From assembly GCA_032358165.1 (NCBI GenBank), contig JAALGY010000036.1:682001-746000 (forward strand): a DNA stretch of 64,000 bases, read 5' to 3'. The position numbers and the translations under genes are program-made. Shown in pieces: positions 36,586 through 53,632 of the stretch. Every line of letters starts with the position of its first letter. Positions within the stretch are counted from its first letter, which is position 1. The notes under the pieces were generated by a model. That model did not search any database. It saw only the letters and a program-made list of their open reading frames with translations, and had not been told where the DNA came from. The stretch comes from Diplosphaera chodatii. Taxonomy: Eukaryota > Chlorophyta > Trebouxiophyceae > Prasiolales > Stichococcaceae.

Positions 36586-39500
36586 ATGGCCGCCGAGCGG
36601 ACGAAAGCGGGAGCGTTTCAGCCAAGAAAGTATCAAGAGGAGCTCTTTCAGGATGCGTGTCAAGGCAACGTGAGACTTTGTGAACGCTGCGCTTCAGCCT
36701 GCATGCACACATGCATGGGTCGCTACAATGCACTCACTTGGTTTTACAATGCTCGGCGCCAACGTCCTGCGCATTTCAGATTGATCTTTCTTGGATGCAC
36801 GCAGGTCATTGCCTTCCTTGACACTGGTGAGTTGTCCGTGCACTTGGCGCAGAGGCTGTCCCATGATCCGCAGCCAAGTGACAACGCAGACCGTTGGGCC
36901 ATGCACACTTTGATACATAAAGTCATGTTGGTAGATAATACAAAGCATAGACCAATACTCCCACTGCTGGTGCGCTTGTGCTCCATGATGGGGGCTGCTT
37001 GTGCAGGTGCGGGCAAGACGCTCATTTCTGTCATGCTGATCAAGGAGAAGGCGCGGCAACTGGCAGCCCACCTGCCGTTCAGCGCCGGCCGCAAGATCAC
37101 CATCTTCCTCGCGCCGCAGGTCGCGCTCGTGTTTCAGGTGGGCACATGAGAGGCTTGACCTCTAGAAATCATCCACCACATACTCATGAATAGTACACAT
37201 CACATCATACCAGAGCGCCAGCATTTGGCTCTGCAGCAATCGTCGCATATACGAGACCACCTCGACCTGCGGGTGGGAGCAATTTGTGGCGAGATGGGTG
37301 TGGACTGGTGGGACGCCGTGCGCTGGAAGCGTGTACTGGATGAGCATGACGTGCTTGTATCAACGCCTCAAGTGTGCTGCAGTGTAATGTGTTGCAAAGG
37401 ATACTGTTGAGTGCAAGTCGTGCAACTTCTGCTGACACGTGGTTGCCGTACATGGTTACATATGGCATGCTTGCCTTACTGCAGGTGATTGTGGATGCGC
37501 TGCGGCATGGATTCTTGAACGTGAGTCTGTTCTGATAATTGCCAAATCCAGCCCTGCAGCAGTTGCTGAAGGGAGCCGGTCTGAGTAGTGTTGGATCTTG
37601 CAGCTGGCGTGGGTCAACCTGCTGTGCTTCGATGAGGCGCACCATGCAACTGGTAGCCATCCATATGCCCTCCTCATGAAGGTAATCAGCTTGCATCCAC
37701 GGACAACTTCACAGCGCAATTCATCTCAATGATGCATGAACTCGGAGCAGACTCTGACCTTCTCGTGCTGCAGGAGTTCTACTATCATCTGCAGCCTAGA
37801 GACCGACCACACATCTTTGGCATGACGGCCTCGCCTGTCAATGTTGGTGCCTCACAGTCACTGGACAGAGTGCCGGCCACGATCGCCGAGCTTGAGGCCA
37901 CACTCAACGCCAAGGCATGCCCGCACTGATGCTGCCAGGCAGCAGGTGTATCAGAAGCAGCCAGCCCAACCTGGATCTTAGGGTTTTGCCGTGACCAATA
38001 TTCAATGCCAGCTGCCGTCTCAGGTCATGACGGTGGTGGACCGCAGCAATGTGGAGGCAGTTGCGCCCCCACCCAGTTACATCGTCAAGGAGTACACCAT
38101 GCCCGCGCCCTCAGCATCCATCATCACTGCTCTTGGTAGGCAGATAAACCTCAGTGGCGTCACACAGCGGGGCTCGTCGGCTGTTGAGGCTTGCCAATCT
38201 TACGGGGTGATGCACGGGCCTACGTGGCATGCAGGCAACCTGCATGCTGCTCAGCAGGGCATGCTGCAGGCCGCTGCCAAGGCCACACAGGATGCGCTGC
38301 TGCAGGAGCAGAAGTGCGGGCTGTCTGCCTGCCCTGCCCTGCAAACACTGTCTCCATAATACGTCAACATGCTGTCAACTGGTTCGCCATATATCTCTCT
38401 GTGTCCAACCCAGGGCTTGTTCGCTGACATTGATAAGAGTAGCATGCATATCTGTCTTCCAGGTTGTGGGGCCTCATGGGCTACAGTAATCAAGAACAAG
38501 CAGATGTCACCCGCGTCAACAGCACATCTGCACGCACAGCGCGCCACATAGCCAACATCGCTGCGACTCTGCAGGTGAGTGTTGTAGGGTGGGCCCACCT
38601 GCGTCACACATGCATGGCGTGCTGCCTTTTCCCCGAGAATATGGCCACGCCTGTGGGTTCACCTATATATAGCATGTCAGCAGGAGCTGGGGCCGTGGTG
38701 TGCTGCCGCTGCACTCAGCGCCGTGCTGCAGCCCAGCGTGCGCAACATGTACACAAGCAGCGAGGGCGCGCAGCGGGGTGCAGATGCCCTGGGCCTCCCG
38801 GATGCACCGCCCATGGGCCTGGCCGACGCATGGTTGGAACCTGTCCCCCCTTCTGTGCTGCTGGCTCTCCGAAATCGCAAGTGGCATGCCTTGAGTGCCC
38901 ACACTGCTGGAGGGTGCTGTAAAGTATCTGGCTGTCATGTGCTGGGATCGTCTGCAGGCTGTTGCCGGCGGATGTGGCGCTGCCCCAGGGTGGCACGAAC
39001 CCCATCCCAAAACCTGACAGGCAAGACTCTGGCGCAGAACAGGGCGCCGTATTGGATGCCCTCCGAGATGTCATGCTGGCTGTTGCCGAGCTGCTGGTGC
39101 CTGCTGCTGAGCAGCGCATTAGCCTGTTGGCAGGTGAGGGTTGCTGGAAGGTGGCCTGTGTGCCAGTCTGATAGGAACCAGGTGACATCTCCACTCAAAC
39201 CATATTACAAGCCACAATGAATGCGCATCACCACTCCTCAATGCAGGCCTTGCAGAAGCATCCAGCAGCAGATCCCAGCTGCGGGCTGGCTTGGCCCGCT
39301 GCATGGCTGCAGTTCCGCCTGACGTGCTGGACATGCATGCGCTGGGTACCCAGCCACCCGTAACAGCTGACAGCCCGGATATGGGCGCCGAAGACTTGGT
39401 GCGCAGTTGTACGTGGCCACCACCATCATTCGGCGAGTGCATCCACGCAGACCCAGAACGCTGCTATTGTGCTTTCAGGATGGATCAGCGTGGGGCCAGG

Positions 39501-42500
39501 ACTACCGTCTTGTCTCTCCAAAAGTCACCGCACTGGCGCAGACTTTGCTGCTGTATAAGGCGTGCCCTGCAAGTGCAAGTGGCTACCCTGTTGCACTCAC
39601 GGTACACAGTGTGAAGGCATTTCTGCTGACAAGGTGCAACGTTCATGTGGCAATGTTTTGCGCCGCGTACACACTTCAGTCTCGCCTGCACAAGGGTGTG
39701 GCCCTGGCGCAGCAGCCATCCCGCCAGTCCTGGTCCTGCATCATCTTCGCCACCCGCAAGCTGGCCACCCTGGCCATTGAGGCGGTGCTGCGGGCCGTTT
39801 CGTCCCTGGGCTTCCTGACGTGCGCGCCCTTCATGGGCTACGGAGGCAACACCTCGGCTGCATCCATGCCCGTCAAGGTTGGTGTCAGCAACGCTGGTTG
39901 ATGCGAAGCGGCATTCCAGCCTCAGGCAGCGCACCGTTGTGTGGGTCAGCACCAGCTTCAGCGAACAGCATCCAGTGTGCCTTGCAGGCCCAGAACGCCA
40001 TTCTGGAACGCTTCAAGAGCGGGCAGCTCAACTGCCTGGTGTCCACATCCGTGGCAGAGGAAGGCCTCGACTTGAAGGCCTGCCAACTCGTGGTACACCA
40101 TCACATTGCCAGACTCATCTGTTGCATGCTATACAGGCAGCGCCCGTGGTGCCAGACTAGCAAGCATGCCCGTATGTGATATGCTGTTAAGCATGGTTCT
40201 GTCCCGTTGCAGGTGCGCTTCGACTTGCCCCTGACGCCGCTGTCATTCGTCCAGTCCAAAGGCCGGGCGCGCATGCGGCAGAGCCACATGGTGCTGATGG
40301 TGCAGACTGGCAACATCGAGCACCTGCAGCTGCTGCAGTCACTGCGCGGGTAGGCATGCAGGCACCTCCCCTGAGCATCCATACAGACCGTGCAGATCCC
40401 AGCATATGCCGGGGCATACGAGATAGGGCATGGCACATGCCATAGCCACTTGGACACCATCTCAGCCGCAGGGCACCTTCAGGCTGCTTTCACAGCAGGA
40501 AGCTCATGATTATCCAGATGAACAATATGCAGATATGAGGATAGGATGCGTGAAGAGGCGGTCCGTAGGCGTCTGGACCGCCTGAAGGTCGCAGATGCTG
40601 TTGATGCCGCCACTGCTGCGGCTGACGACCCTCAGGAGGCAAGCGACCCTTTGCGATTGTTATTGGCAGCCTGCTGCCATGCTCAAATTTAATTGACAGG
40701 ATCAGATGCCAGCATGGCAGGTTCGACCAGAGAGATGATTGGCATGCAGCATAGTTTGGAGTGGTCGTGTTGGGTGTCCTGTTCTGCAGGACATTGGCTC
40801 GGATGACTGGCTGCTAGCTGGGCAGCCGCGTGAGGCACTCGAGTATTGTGTACCAGCCACTGGGGCCAAGGTCACCCTGGCGTCTGCTAAGCAGCTGATC
40901 TTTCACTTCTGTGCACGCCTGCCATCCGACAGGTAGCTTGATGGCGTTCCACTGCTAACTTGCTGGCTCCTGATGAGGTACGCATGGAGAACTGCAATGC
41001 AGCTTGTGCGCACAGTCACGCATGCCAGTTCCAGCAGTGCTGCTGGCGCAGGTATGCAGCTCTCCGGCCTCGGTTTGTCACGGAAGCCGGCTTCGTGTGC
41101 ACGGTGCTTCTACCGAACAACAGCCCGGTGCGGAACTGCTTGTCGCTGAGATGATGTTGTCTGGGCTTGTGTGCTCCAATGCGCGCTCCAGTGGCTGCAG
41201 ATTGTGTACAGGATGCACACTGCACGGGTGTGGCTTGATTGTATCCAGGTGCGGGAGGTGCGAGGCCGACTGCAGATGCGAAGGCAACTGGCGCGCGCCT
41301 CAGCCTGCCTGGAAGCATGCAAACTGCTGCACCAGGTGTGATGTTTTCATCTAGTCTGACGCTCCTCCGCTCTGCTCATGGCTTTTATGGCGAACATGTC
41401 CAGCGCTCCGCTCCATGCACACGACGACGTGCCCTACAGGTCGGAGCGCTGAATGACAATCTGCTTCCTGAAGCCTGGGAAGACGAGCTGGACTCCAGCA
41501 AGACCGCAGAGCGGAAGATGCATGACCCTTCGGACGACGAGGGCCTGCTGCAGCAGCAGGAGAAGCAGGTGTGCAGATGCATGCGGCGTAGGTCAGGAGC
41601 ATCAATGTTGACGTCCCTGGAGTCTGGGCCACCAATGGACTTGCTCAGCCCTGCCAACACTAACACTGCTGTGGGTCCTGCTGCCGTCAGGCTGCCCTGC
41701 CCGCCTTCAGGCTGCAGCAGCATGCGCCGGCAGCGCTCCGGCTCTGCAGCCCAGATGCTCTTGAGCAGGAGGTCGTGCGTGAGGACGCAGCTCAGTGCAG
41801 GTGTCAAGCCTCGTCCTCGGCCCTGTTCCTGCATGTGGCACATGGTACAGCTGCATGTGCACGGAGTGACTGCACGACAATGCTCAGTTGCAACTTCTCA
41901 CTGACATTCTGTCACACATGTCTGCTGTAGGCCTGCGTCGAAGAGACTACACATCTACACGATCTTCCGACATCTGGCACCTGGCACGGTGGCCCAGCCC
42001 ACAGACGACCTGGAGCTGAGCCAGCCCCTGGGCCTGGCACTGCTTGCTCCGATTCCCGCTGTGCCGAGCTTCACCTCGCAATTGTCCAGCGGCATATCTG
42101 TACAGGTGAAAGTGCCCATAGTCGAGCAAAGCAGCAGTGCCAGAACCACCTAGCCCTCCCATGTTCCTCAGTCATCAGTGCAGCTGTCTATCAGACGAGC
42201 ACATGCAGAGGGAGCAAAGGGTCGACAGCAACATACGGTTGCCGTGCAATGGTGCAGGTCGAAGTGACACCTCTGGCCACCATAAGCCTGCCGATGGCAA
42301 GTGTGGGCCGGCTGCAGATGTTCCACAGAGCCATGATTCATCCCGACTCGCTCCTGGGTGAACTTGTGTCTGACCCAGCAGCATTTTGCAAGTCTGCAAG
42401 TAACGATGGTTGTTCATGGTGCATCGCATGGTCTTTCACAGCACATTTGATCTGCATGGCAATATCTGGTTCAGCAAGTCAGCAGGTGAAGCAGGCGGTG

Positions 42501-45500
42501 GCTGCAACGTGGATGCCGAAGATCTGGCTCCCGCTGCTTCCACCCGGCGTCGCATTATTCGCCGTCAGACGGCAAAAGCTGCAGCAACAGCAGTGGCCAT
42601 GCCTGCAGCAAAGCTGGCGGCTGCAGCACGCCTTGCTGGTGCAGGATCAGCAGTGTCCACTGCTGCTGTGCCGTCTTCACAATCGGCAGGGGCGTCACAC
42701 TCTGCAGAGCCTGAGGCTGCGCAAGCACCACTGCAATCACAGCCAGCGACAGGCAGCAGCAACAGCAGCAACCACACCTGTGGACCTGGTCCTCTGGTGG
42801 CAGCCGACATGGCAGCTGCGCAGGGTGATGATCATCAGAGACTCGACAGCACCCCACTGCAACCATATCCGATGGGCACTGCAGCTAAGCACATGAACCC
42901 AGTGCTCGCGGCGGCAGTTATACCAGCATTCGGCCGCACTGGTCCAGCCCAGCAAGTGAGTGCCGCAGAGTGCGAGCCTGCAACATGTGCTGCAGTGCAC
43001 GACAAAGGCGGGCTTCTGGCCAGTGAGCATGACAGCAGTTGCACATCACCTGCCCACAGCCCACCTTCAGATACATCCCCAGCGCCGATGGTGATCAGCA
43101 GTCCTGCAGCAAGCCTGCCGCCAGCAGCTGCACCTTGGCAGATGCCAGCGGCAGCAGGGCAGGCGCCGGGTGTGAACCTGTTAGAGGCAGTTGGTAGGCC
43201 GCTGGACTGCCGCCCCGTATCAGACGCCCGCTGGGCAGCCCCACTGACAGGCGCCTGGTGTGTCTTCGTAGCCTCAGTGGGTCGTGTGCACAGGTGCCAG
43301 GCTTGCAGCAATTGCCATTAGCGTCTGATGATCCTGACACAGGTGATGTCGCCTGACAGGTACATCGTTGTGCCGCTCACAACAGCAGGCAATCCCCAGC
43401 TGCAGCCTTCCAGCCCGCCAGGGCCAGGTGGCAGCGACCAGAAAGCCGACGGCAGCGTGGCGCCAGTGTCAACACGCGATACCCCATGCACGGCAGGTCT
43501 GACGCTCGACTGGGCAGCCGTCGACGCTGTGGCCCGCGGCTACCAGGTGCCGCCCCTGCTCTGTAGTCTCCTTTGTTTCCCGCTCTGCTATCCTCCGCTC
43601 TAAACATGCTGGCCTGGCGGGCGTGGTCTCGATGTGCTGATGCCCAGCTGGCTTCACAGCACTCGATCGTGACCGATGCAGAGATTGCCAGCAGCGCTGA
43701 TCGGCACTGGGCAGCCGCCTGCTGCAGCACTGGAAGCCTTGCGCAACATGGTGCTGGCAACACGCTACAATGGCTGGCGCTACATTGCAGTAAGCCACCA
43801 TTGCTTGGACGCAAAACAGGAAGACCGGCAACGTGTAGTATGCACCCTCAGATGATGTATTGAGGCGCGCACTCCAGCCTGTCTGTGCGTTCATCTCCTG
43901 TATCGACATAGCTGCCGGCTGTGATTGTGCAGGATGAGCTTCACAACAGTCTTACGGTGTCGTCTCCACTGCCAGCGGATGGCCCCAGCATGCACACCGC
44001 CACGCAGCAGGGGCCGCCGTCCAAGCTGCGGCAGGCAGTTGGGCATGTTGCCGTTCCAGCAGGCAGCTGCACCTTTGCCGACTACTACAGGTGTGAGTTG
44101 GCTATGAAGAGGGCGTCAGCCATTGGTACTTGCAGCCCTAGCCAACCTAAACCTGACATCTGTGCTTCGAGTTGAGGGTCGAACGAGCTTAGGGTTTGCT
44201 GTGGGACGTGTGGCAGCAGAGGAAAGGCTTGGTCACCCAGTTCGTGAGGTTCCCGCCACAGGGACAGATGGGGCGAGGGACAGCTTGCGTCACAGCGCCT
44301 GCTAGTTGCACGCCATGCCAGCCGACGGGCTGCAAACGCAGCAGCGGATGCAGACGAAGCAGATCCTGATGCCAAGGTTTGTCTGTGTCTGAAATTTGCT
44401 ACAAGCCTCTCCTCCAGTCACAACACAAGTGCTGCTGGCCAACTCATTGGGCACAATCTGGGTGAACTGCAGGACACCACGATCTACCTTGTACCTGAAC
44501 TATGCCTGGTCCACCCACTGCCTCGCTCCGCATACCTGGCCGCCCGGTGGGTTATGCGTTGCATGCTCACGTTCAAGCGCAGATGGGGAATGCTGGGTGT
44601 CACCCACTTCCGCTGCCACTCCCGTGTGCTTGTCCTGGGCGTGCATCTTTTCATCGTCCGCGCTATATGCCAGGAAGCTTTGGCAGCACAGACGACAAGC
44701 GTGTGTGATGTGGCAGGGCAGGTACCAGTTGCGATCGGTCCTTGCAGGGGTGTGCCTCGCCTGATGTGGTGGCTGGGCGGCCTGCTGACCGCACAGGAGC
44801 TGCTGTCCGAGCTGGGTCCCAAAGAGCTGCCACCCGAAAGGTGTACCCAGCAAGCCCAGATGGCCTCCTCTGAAATACGACCGATGCATAGGGTGCATCG
44901 GATGGTGATGAGATGTGCCCTTGTAAACTGTATCAATCAATCTAGTGCGTCCAAGCCGTTGATGGCATCTTCCTCCAAATCTGCAGGCAGCCAGATGCCG
45001 CGACCGTCTTCCAGGCGCTGACGGGAACGGCCTGCCAGGAGCCCTTCAGCTACGAACGGCTTGAGATGTTGGGCGACGCAGTGAGCAGCTTAAGATCTGT
45101 GAACCGTGACATGTTGGACACACAATTGCCTGCTGCCTCATCATGCCACTGTCCACTAATGGCCGCCTGCGCACGGTGAACGCACAGCAGCCTTGCATGC
45201 ACCAGGTGCTCAAGTTCATCACCTGCGACCGACTCTTCGAGCTGCATCCTGGGGACCACGAGGGGCGCCTGGCGCTGCGCAAGGACGCCGTGGTGTCAAA
45301 TGTGACTTTGGCCCGCATCGGCCAGCATCTCCAGCTGTCGCAGCGTCTGACCACGCCCTTCCAGTGCGTGCCACCGTTCTGATTATGCTTGCCTCGCTGC
45401 CCGATCAGCTTCGAGGAGCCATGGCCTCGCTTATTGTAGGTTGATAGTGAAGTTCCCACTGTCGCAGGTCCAAGCTGGGCCCCGGGGCCCCAGGCGCACC

Positions 45501-48500
45501 GCCCGGAGCAGCCAAGCAGAAAAAGGAGTCCACTATAGGCATCCTGCGCTCCAAGGTACGGAGCGTGATATCTCAACAAGGAGCCAACCAGGACCTGCAA
45601 CGGCAGCAAGCACTGTTCATGCAGATCACATGCACTTGCCACCGTCACGAGCACTATGCTGCTTGGTGCAGGTCCTGGCAGATATCGTGGAGGCGCTCAC
45701 TGGGGCATACTACGAAGCCGGCGGTGGGTCTTTTGCAGGGCTTTGATGGATCTGCTACCTGTGTGGAAACTAGCCAATCATTGCATTCCATGGAGCTCAT
45801 CCCTTGCCCCCTGTACAGCCTGCTGTGTATTGTGCAGGCCTGCCTGCAGCCACTGCGTGGCTCACACGCATTGGTGTGCTGCCCCCATGTTCAAGCATGC
45901 GCCCAGCCCGGCCTAATCCGCCTGCCGAGGTAGCGCACACGATGTGTCTTAGGGCATGTCAACTTCGTCCACAGCCAGTTGTCCGATGATCCTCAGCAGG
46001 AACACAGGAATATTGTTACCACAGGACCATTGTTATGCCACAGCAGCCGTTCACATGGTTGCCGACTGACAGCAGCCCACCCTGTGCACAGGTACAGTCA
46101 CCCGGCAGGGTGGCCATCGAGGAGCACCTCAACTACGACTTTCGGAACCGCGCCCTGCTGGCCGAGGCGCTCACGCACTGCAGCTGGCCCAACCCCGCGG
46201 TGCCGTGCTACCAGCGGCTAGAGTTCCTCGGCGACGCTGTGCTGGATGTGCTGGTCACCCGCCACCTGTATCACGCGCACCCGTGAGCTGCCATCCTGTG
46301 GCAGCCAGCGCCTGTCACATGGCCACCTGAACCAGATCGGTTTGACCCTGGCGCACTGCTATCTGTTCGGTATCGGAGATCTAGAAGTGAGCTCATGGCC
46401 GGACAGGGGCCTCGAGCCGGGGCGGCTGCACGACCTGCGCTCGGCATTGGTCAACAATGAGCGTCTGGCAGCCTGTGCTGCGGTGATTTCAGCTTGCGGG
46501 CTGTCAGCATCGTGTCTCACTCACCCTGCTGATAGCACCATGCAACATTCAAATTGCCCAGCGCACACCTCCGATACCTTGTGCTGTCAGGTACACCGAC
46601 TCCACAGTCCCCTGCGACATTTCAGCCAGCAGGTGCTCACCTACAGGCACTCGTGAGCCTCCTTTCTGATTGCACAGCAGTATGCAGATATGGCGTCAAT
46701 GATGCCGCCCTGCTGATAGCCCGTGTCCCAGTGCAGCTGCTGGCGGAAATTGATGCATTCCTGAATGGTCTGCGGACGGCTGCCGGGGCGCATCCCGCGG
46801 TGGAGACGGTGCATGTTACTGACGCGGATGGTGAGTTGATAGTGGCAGTGTACGGTCGGATGGCATATAGAGCTCACATATGCAACAGCACAACCTACTC
46901 CTGCTGCGGCCACACGCATGCCCTGCTTCGTGTTGCAGAGGCTTGTGACCATCCCAGCAGTGGCGATGGCACTTCTGTCACCAGTGGTGCGGGCCACCAT
47001 GGACATGCCCATGTCAAGGCATCTCATGTGTCATATGAGTCTTGATATGATGAGTCTCCTTGACATGACGGCTGCCCTGCACAGTGCAACGTGAACATGC
47101 TGCAGAGCCAATGTCAGCACTGTGGGTGCAGGTGGAGCTGCGACAGACCTGCGCAGGAGGCTGGATGCGGCGCGCCAGGCAGCCTTTGCGTGGGCCACCG
47201 AAGCGACCTTCGGCCGCTCTGGCTGTGGCGCCCCCAAGGTGCTCCAGTCCGCCATGCTCACGACCTCCGGGATCCCATCTAAGGGTGACTTGTTTGCATT
47301 GCTTCTGTCGGTAACATGAACACGCTTGCGTATGTCAGGTGCTGGCGGACATTGTGGAGTCGTTGACTGGGGCCATCTTCCTGGACAGCGACAAGTGAGT
47401 GCTACCACGCATACTGCCAGGCTGAACATGCCCAGATAGCACAAGCAGAAGTTTTGTGTGCTCAGGGCCTGGCATGCATTGGAGTCTTTAATGCCAGCAT
47501 GATTGTGCTGCAACACGTAGGGATCTGGACACTGTGTGGCAAGCAGTGCACCCGCTGCTACAGCCGATGGTGGATCCAGACACAGTGCCTATCCATCCAG
47601 TAAGTGCCGACTCATGCATCTCCAGATTGAAAATGCACACAAATGATGCTGCGTCTGCTGATCATCCTGCATACTCACAACCTCCTGATGTCCTACGTGA
47701 TGTACAGTCCTTTCAAGCCACAGGTGCGGGAGCTGAATGAGCGGTGCCAGAAGCTGGGCCTGGAGGCGGTGTATGCCACGGTCCAGCATCACGACGACGA
47801 GCGAGATGATCAGCAGGCGGTGCAGGGTGGCGGCTCGGAGGGCATCGCCCAAGGCAGCACCGGGGTCCCAACTGCGGGCATGCAGACGACTGACCATTTC
47901 GAAGAGGTGCGCTGCAGTTCGATGTGGCAGCCGCCAGCTGCAACAGCGGAATGTCTTGGTACATGCTCCCTGTGTTTTGACAGCCTGACGACCGCGGCGC
48001 ATCGCATGCTGAAGATTGCTGTCAATATGCGAAGGTCCTGCGAAGGCGGCGCGGCCTGGTGCACGGCGAGGAGGAGCTGGCAGAGGGCGGCGGCGGCCAG
48101 GCGCGCCACGTCAAGCTCACCGTCTCGGTGCGGCTTCACTGACACCCGCAACATCTCCCAGGCACTGCATGCGCCTCTAACTCAATGCACTTTTCAGCAT
48201 CGTTTTACACCCTGTCGTCGGGCGCAACGCGCCAACGAGACGCAAGACATGTGTGTGGTGACCTCTGCAAAGCCCATGCTATTCTCGTTCAACCTCAGGT
48301 ATCACGATCTTCGAGTCCACCCTGGCAGGTGGCAGGGCGGGTTCTGGGCCGCTGCCGGGGTGCGCTTCACAAGCAGTCAGCACGGATGCTTGCAGCACAG
48401 GATGCACTGTCTAGATGGGCAGACTTCCTGACACAGGTAAGTGTGTACACGTGGTCGTTGGAACGACATATGGCATGTCAAGGGCACTTGTATCAGTTCA

Positions 48501-48710
48501 CGACGCCTACATGTGATTTGCAGCCGTTGTCACGGTTGCAGACCACCGGATGGCAATTTGCATACCCAGCTGAGCACTGACTGATGTTTTATATTTGGTT
48601 CGCAGCTCAATGCGGAACGTGCGGCTGCAGCCATGGAAGCCGAAGAGCGTCAGGCTGCTGTCATTGCTGGTGAGCTCAAGCACAAGCTGCCACTGGGCCA
48701 GCGCACATGA
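36586..48710 (+). CDS. DCL: Dicer-like endoribonuclease
   Basis: This is a ~12-kb, many-exon gene with the full Dicer layout. The first three exons (36586-36669, 36805-36826, 37007-37137) give RKYQEELFQDACQGN and helicase motif I DTGAGKT. DEAH box LLCFDEAHH lies near 37630 and FGMTASP near 37820. Helicase C has QNAILERFKSGQ, VSTSVAEEGLDLK (39990-40090) and QSKGRARMRQSHMV (about 40260). The Dicer-dimer domain has FHFCARLPSDR and LEACKLLHQVGALNDNLLP (40900-41470). The PAZ region (about 43340-44100) includes FADYYR. RNase IIIa has YERLEMLGDAVLKF (45050-45215) and LADIVEALTGAYYE. RNase IIIb has YQRLEFLGDAVLDVLVTRHL (about 46210) and LADIVESLTGAIFLDSD. A C-terminal dsRBD ends near 48437, and the final exon ends LPLGQRT. 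All acidic catalytic residues of both RNase domains are present. It should cut long dsRNA into small RNAs. Minor exon limits are not fixed. Confidence 0.95.
42480..43320 (+). other. Low-complexity insert in Dicer, between dimerisation domain and PAZ
   Basis: Within the Dicer gene the reading frame continues open for about 280 residues of Ala/Ser/Pro/Gln-rich, poorly structured sequence (for example AEDLAPAASTRRRIIRRQTA at its start and SPAHSPPSDTSPAPMVISSP later). Typical Dicers have a much shorter connection here. It is probably a disordered linker, although part of it could be a retained intron in this reading. Confidence 0.55.
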
Positions 48711-49325
48711 AGCCACACACTTCAGCGAGGCACGGTCGAAGTCGTAAGGCCGGGTGCAGTGGCGGCGTTTGTCTACCACAAACACAACCAGATCAACAGC
48801 TTTTGTTTTCATGAAACACCATCTCTTTCTTGGTGGCGTCGTCCTCTGGGTAGTCGTCTTCGTGCACACGCCATCCCAACTCTGAGCTTGAGATAGTGTG
48901 CAAGGCGTCAGGGTGGTGTGTGATGCGTCGTGCAAAGCGTCCTGTCCATTGGTGTTCGGAGGCTGTCTTCGGACTGCTCGCAGCAGCATATAAACACCAT
49001 GTGTAATGTGACAGGTGGCGTAGCAACACAGCAACGTCTTTCCCGTGTTACACATGTGTGCCTCGAGGGTTCTGCTCGTCGACTACCACCACACACAACT
49101 CAATCCATCAATTGAATATGGGCTGCTAAATACGTCCTATGTTACAGGTGCACGTTCCAGCACTGCATCCACCGGCAACCTTGCGCCGAGGCTGTCAGAC
49201 TGTGTCCTTCACCCTTTGCAGTGGCATGTCCTGCAGAGCAGAAACGCACACCTGATCCAAACGGTCGACAGCCATGGCTGCGTGGACAAAGCAGATGGGC
49301 ACCATGCGCCACAATGGGCAGCATC
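48711..49325. other. Convergent intergenic region Dicer / ISD11
   Basis: These 615 bp hold both 3' UTRs. A plus-strand TGTAA at 49002 (292 nt after the Dicer stop) and minus-strand TGTAA motifs (TTACA on plus) at 49142-49146 and 49048-49052 are the likely polyadenylation signals. If the distal minus-strand signal is used, the two transcripts come within about 50 nt of each other. No other gene was seen. Confidence 0.45.
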
Positions 49326-49850
49326 TTATACATGGTTCACTGGCGAGATCGGCATTCCCACCATGATGCTCTTGTGCTTCCGAGCGAAGAGCGTGTACAC
49401 CATTGCCTGGCGCCGCACCAGCTCCAGCTCTGAGTGTGCTTTGGTCCAGAAGTGTTGCAACTTGCTCGCCTCCACCTCAGCGGCATGCTCGTGAAATGCC
49501 TCCTTTGCGCGCCGCTTCACGTACCTGAGGCGCAAGGCAAACTCAATACAGAGTGGCACGCCTCACTGCACCCTCCAGTGTTGATGACAACTGCCTGTGG
49601 CCACACCGCAAAACACTTCCGAACATTCAGTGGCGCGTACAGTTAGTGCATCACTCACTGTCTGACGTTGTAGTTTGGAAACTTGCGGCCTGCAACGCAA
49701 TGAGTACTCGAATCAGTGAACCCCGCTTTGAAGCTGGATGACACGCTCGAGCAACACCTGGGCCCAGACACATCTGTCTACCCACTGCGGCGGCGCACCT
49801 TCACGCAGAAACGCACGGTACAGCCTGCAGACCTCGCCTGCCGATGGCAT
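49326..49850 (-). CDS. ISD11: Iron-sulfur cluster biogenesis factor ISD11 (LYRM4)
   Basis: Exons 49850-49799, 49689-49659 and 49524-49326 join in phase (52 + 31 + 199 nt) to 93 codons plus stop. The product begins MPSAGEVCRLYRAFLREGRK with the LYR motif, followed by FPNYNVRQYVKRRAKEAFHE, then LQHFWTKAHSELELVRRQ and VYTLFARKHKSIMV. This aligns throughout with human LYRM4 (LYRAMLRE, FSAYNYRTYAVRRIRDAF, LGVIRRQ, LYSTDKLIIE) and has the same length. ISD11 binds and stabilises the cysteine desulfurase NFS1 in the mitochondrial matrix and recruits acyl carrier protein. The gene is easily missed because the LYR exon is only 52 nt and the middle exon 31 nt. It is divergent from the kinase gene. Confidence 0.92.
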
Positions 49851-50149
49851 GGAGCTTGAGCTCTACGCAGGCTGTTTGCAGTTCAGCGCCTCGTGGCCGC
49901 CACGCCGGTCATCATGCGGGCAAAGCAGGGAATAACTGCAGAGGTGCACACGTGCTCACTGCACAGGCTGAAGTCACAGGAAGCTGCAAAGGCCAGTTCA
50001 CTCAACATGTTCCTGACGCTGCATGCGCTGGACACATTGCCATGCAGTAGACGTGGCATGTTCACATCATGACCATGAAGCTGCATTCAGCGTGATGGCT
50101 GCTCGAGGACGCATCTGCAGTGGCCACATCACCCCCGTATGATCAGCTG
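49851..50149. promoter_or_regulatory. Bidirectional promoter region ISD11 / kinase
   Basis: These 299 bp separate the divergent start codons of ISD11 and the STE20-type kinase. No clear core promoter motif is visible. Confidence 0.4.

Positions 50150-53632
<3,483 letters not shown>

Noticed and set aside
42410..43321. Independent Ala/Ser-rich gene of 303 residues inside Dicer
   Set aside because: It continues the Dicer reading direction between the dimerisation and PAZ regions; I treat it as a linker.
48507..49055. 182-residue minus ORF between Dicer and ISD11
   Set aside because: It overlaps the end of Dicer and both 3' UTRs, with no recognisable domain or codon bias.
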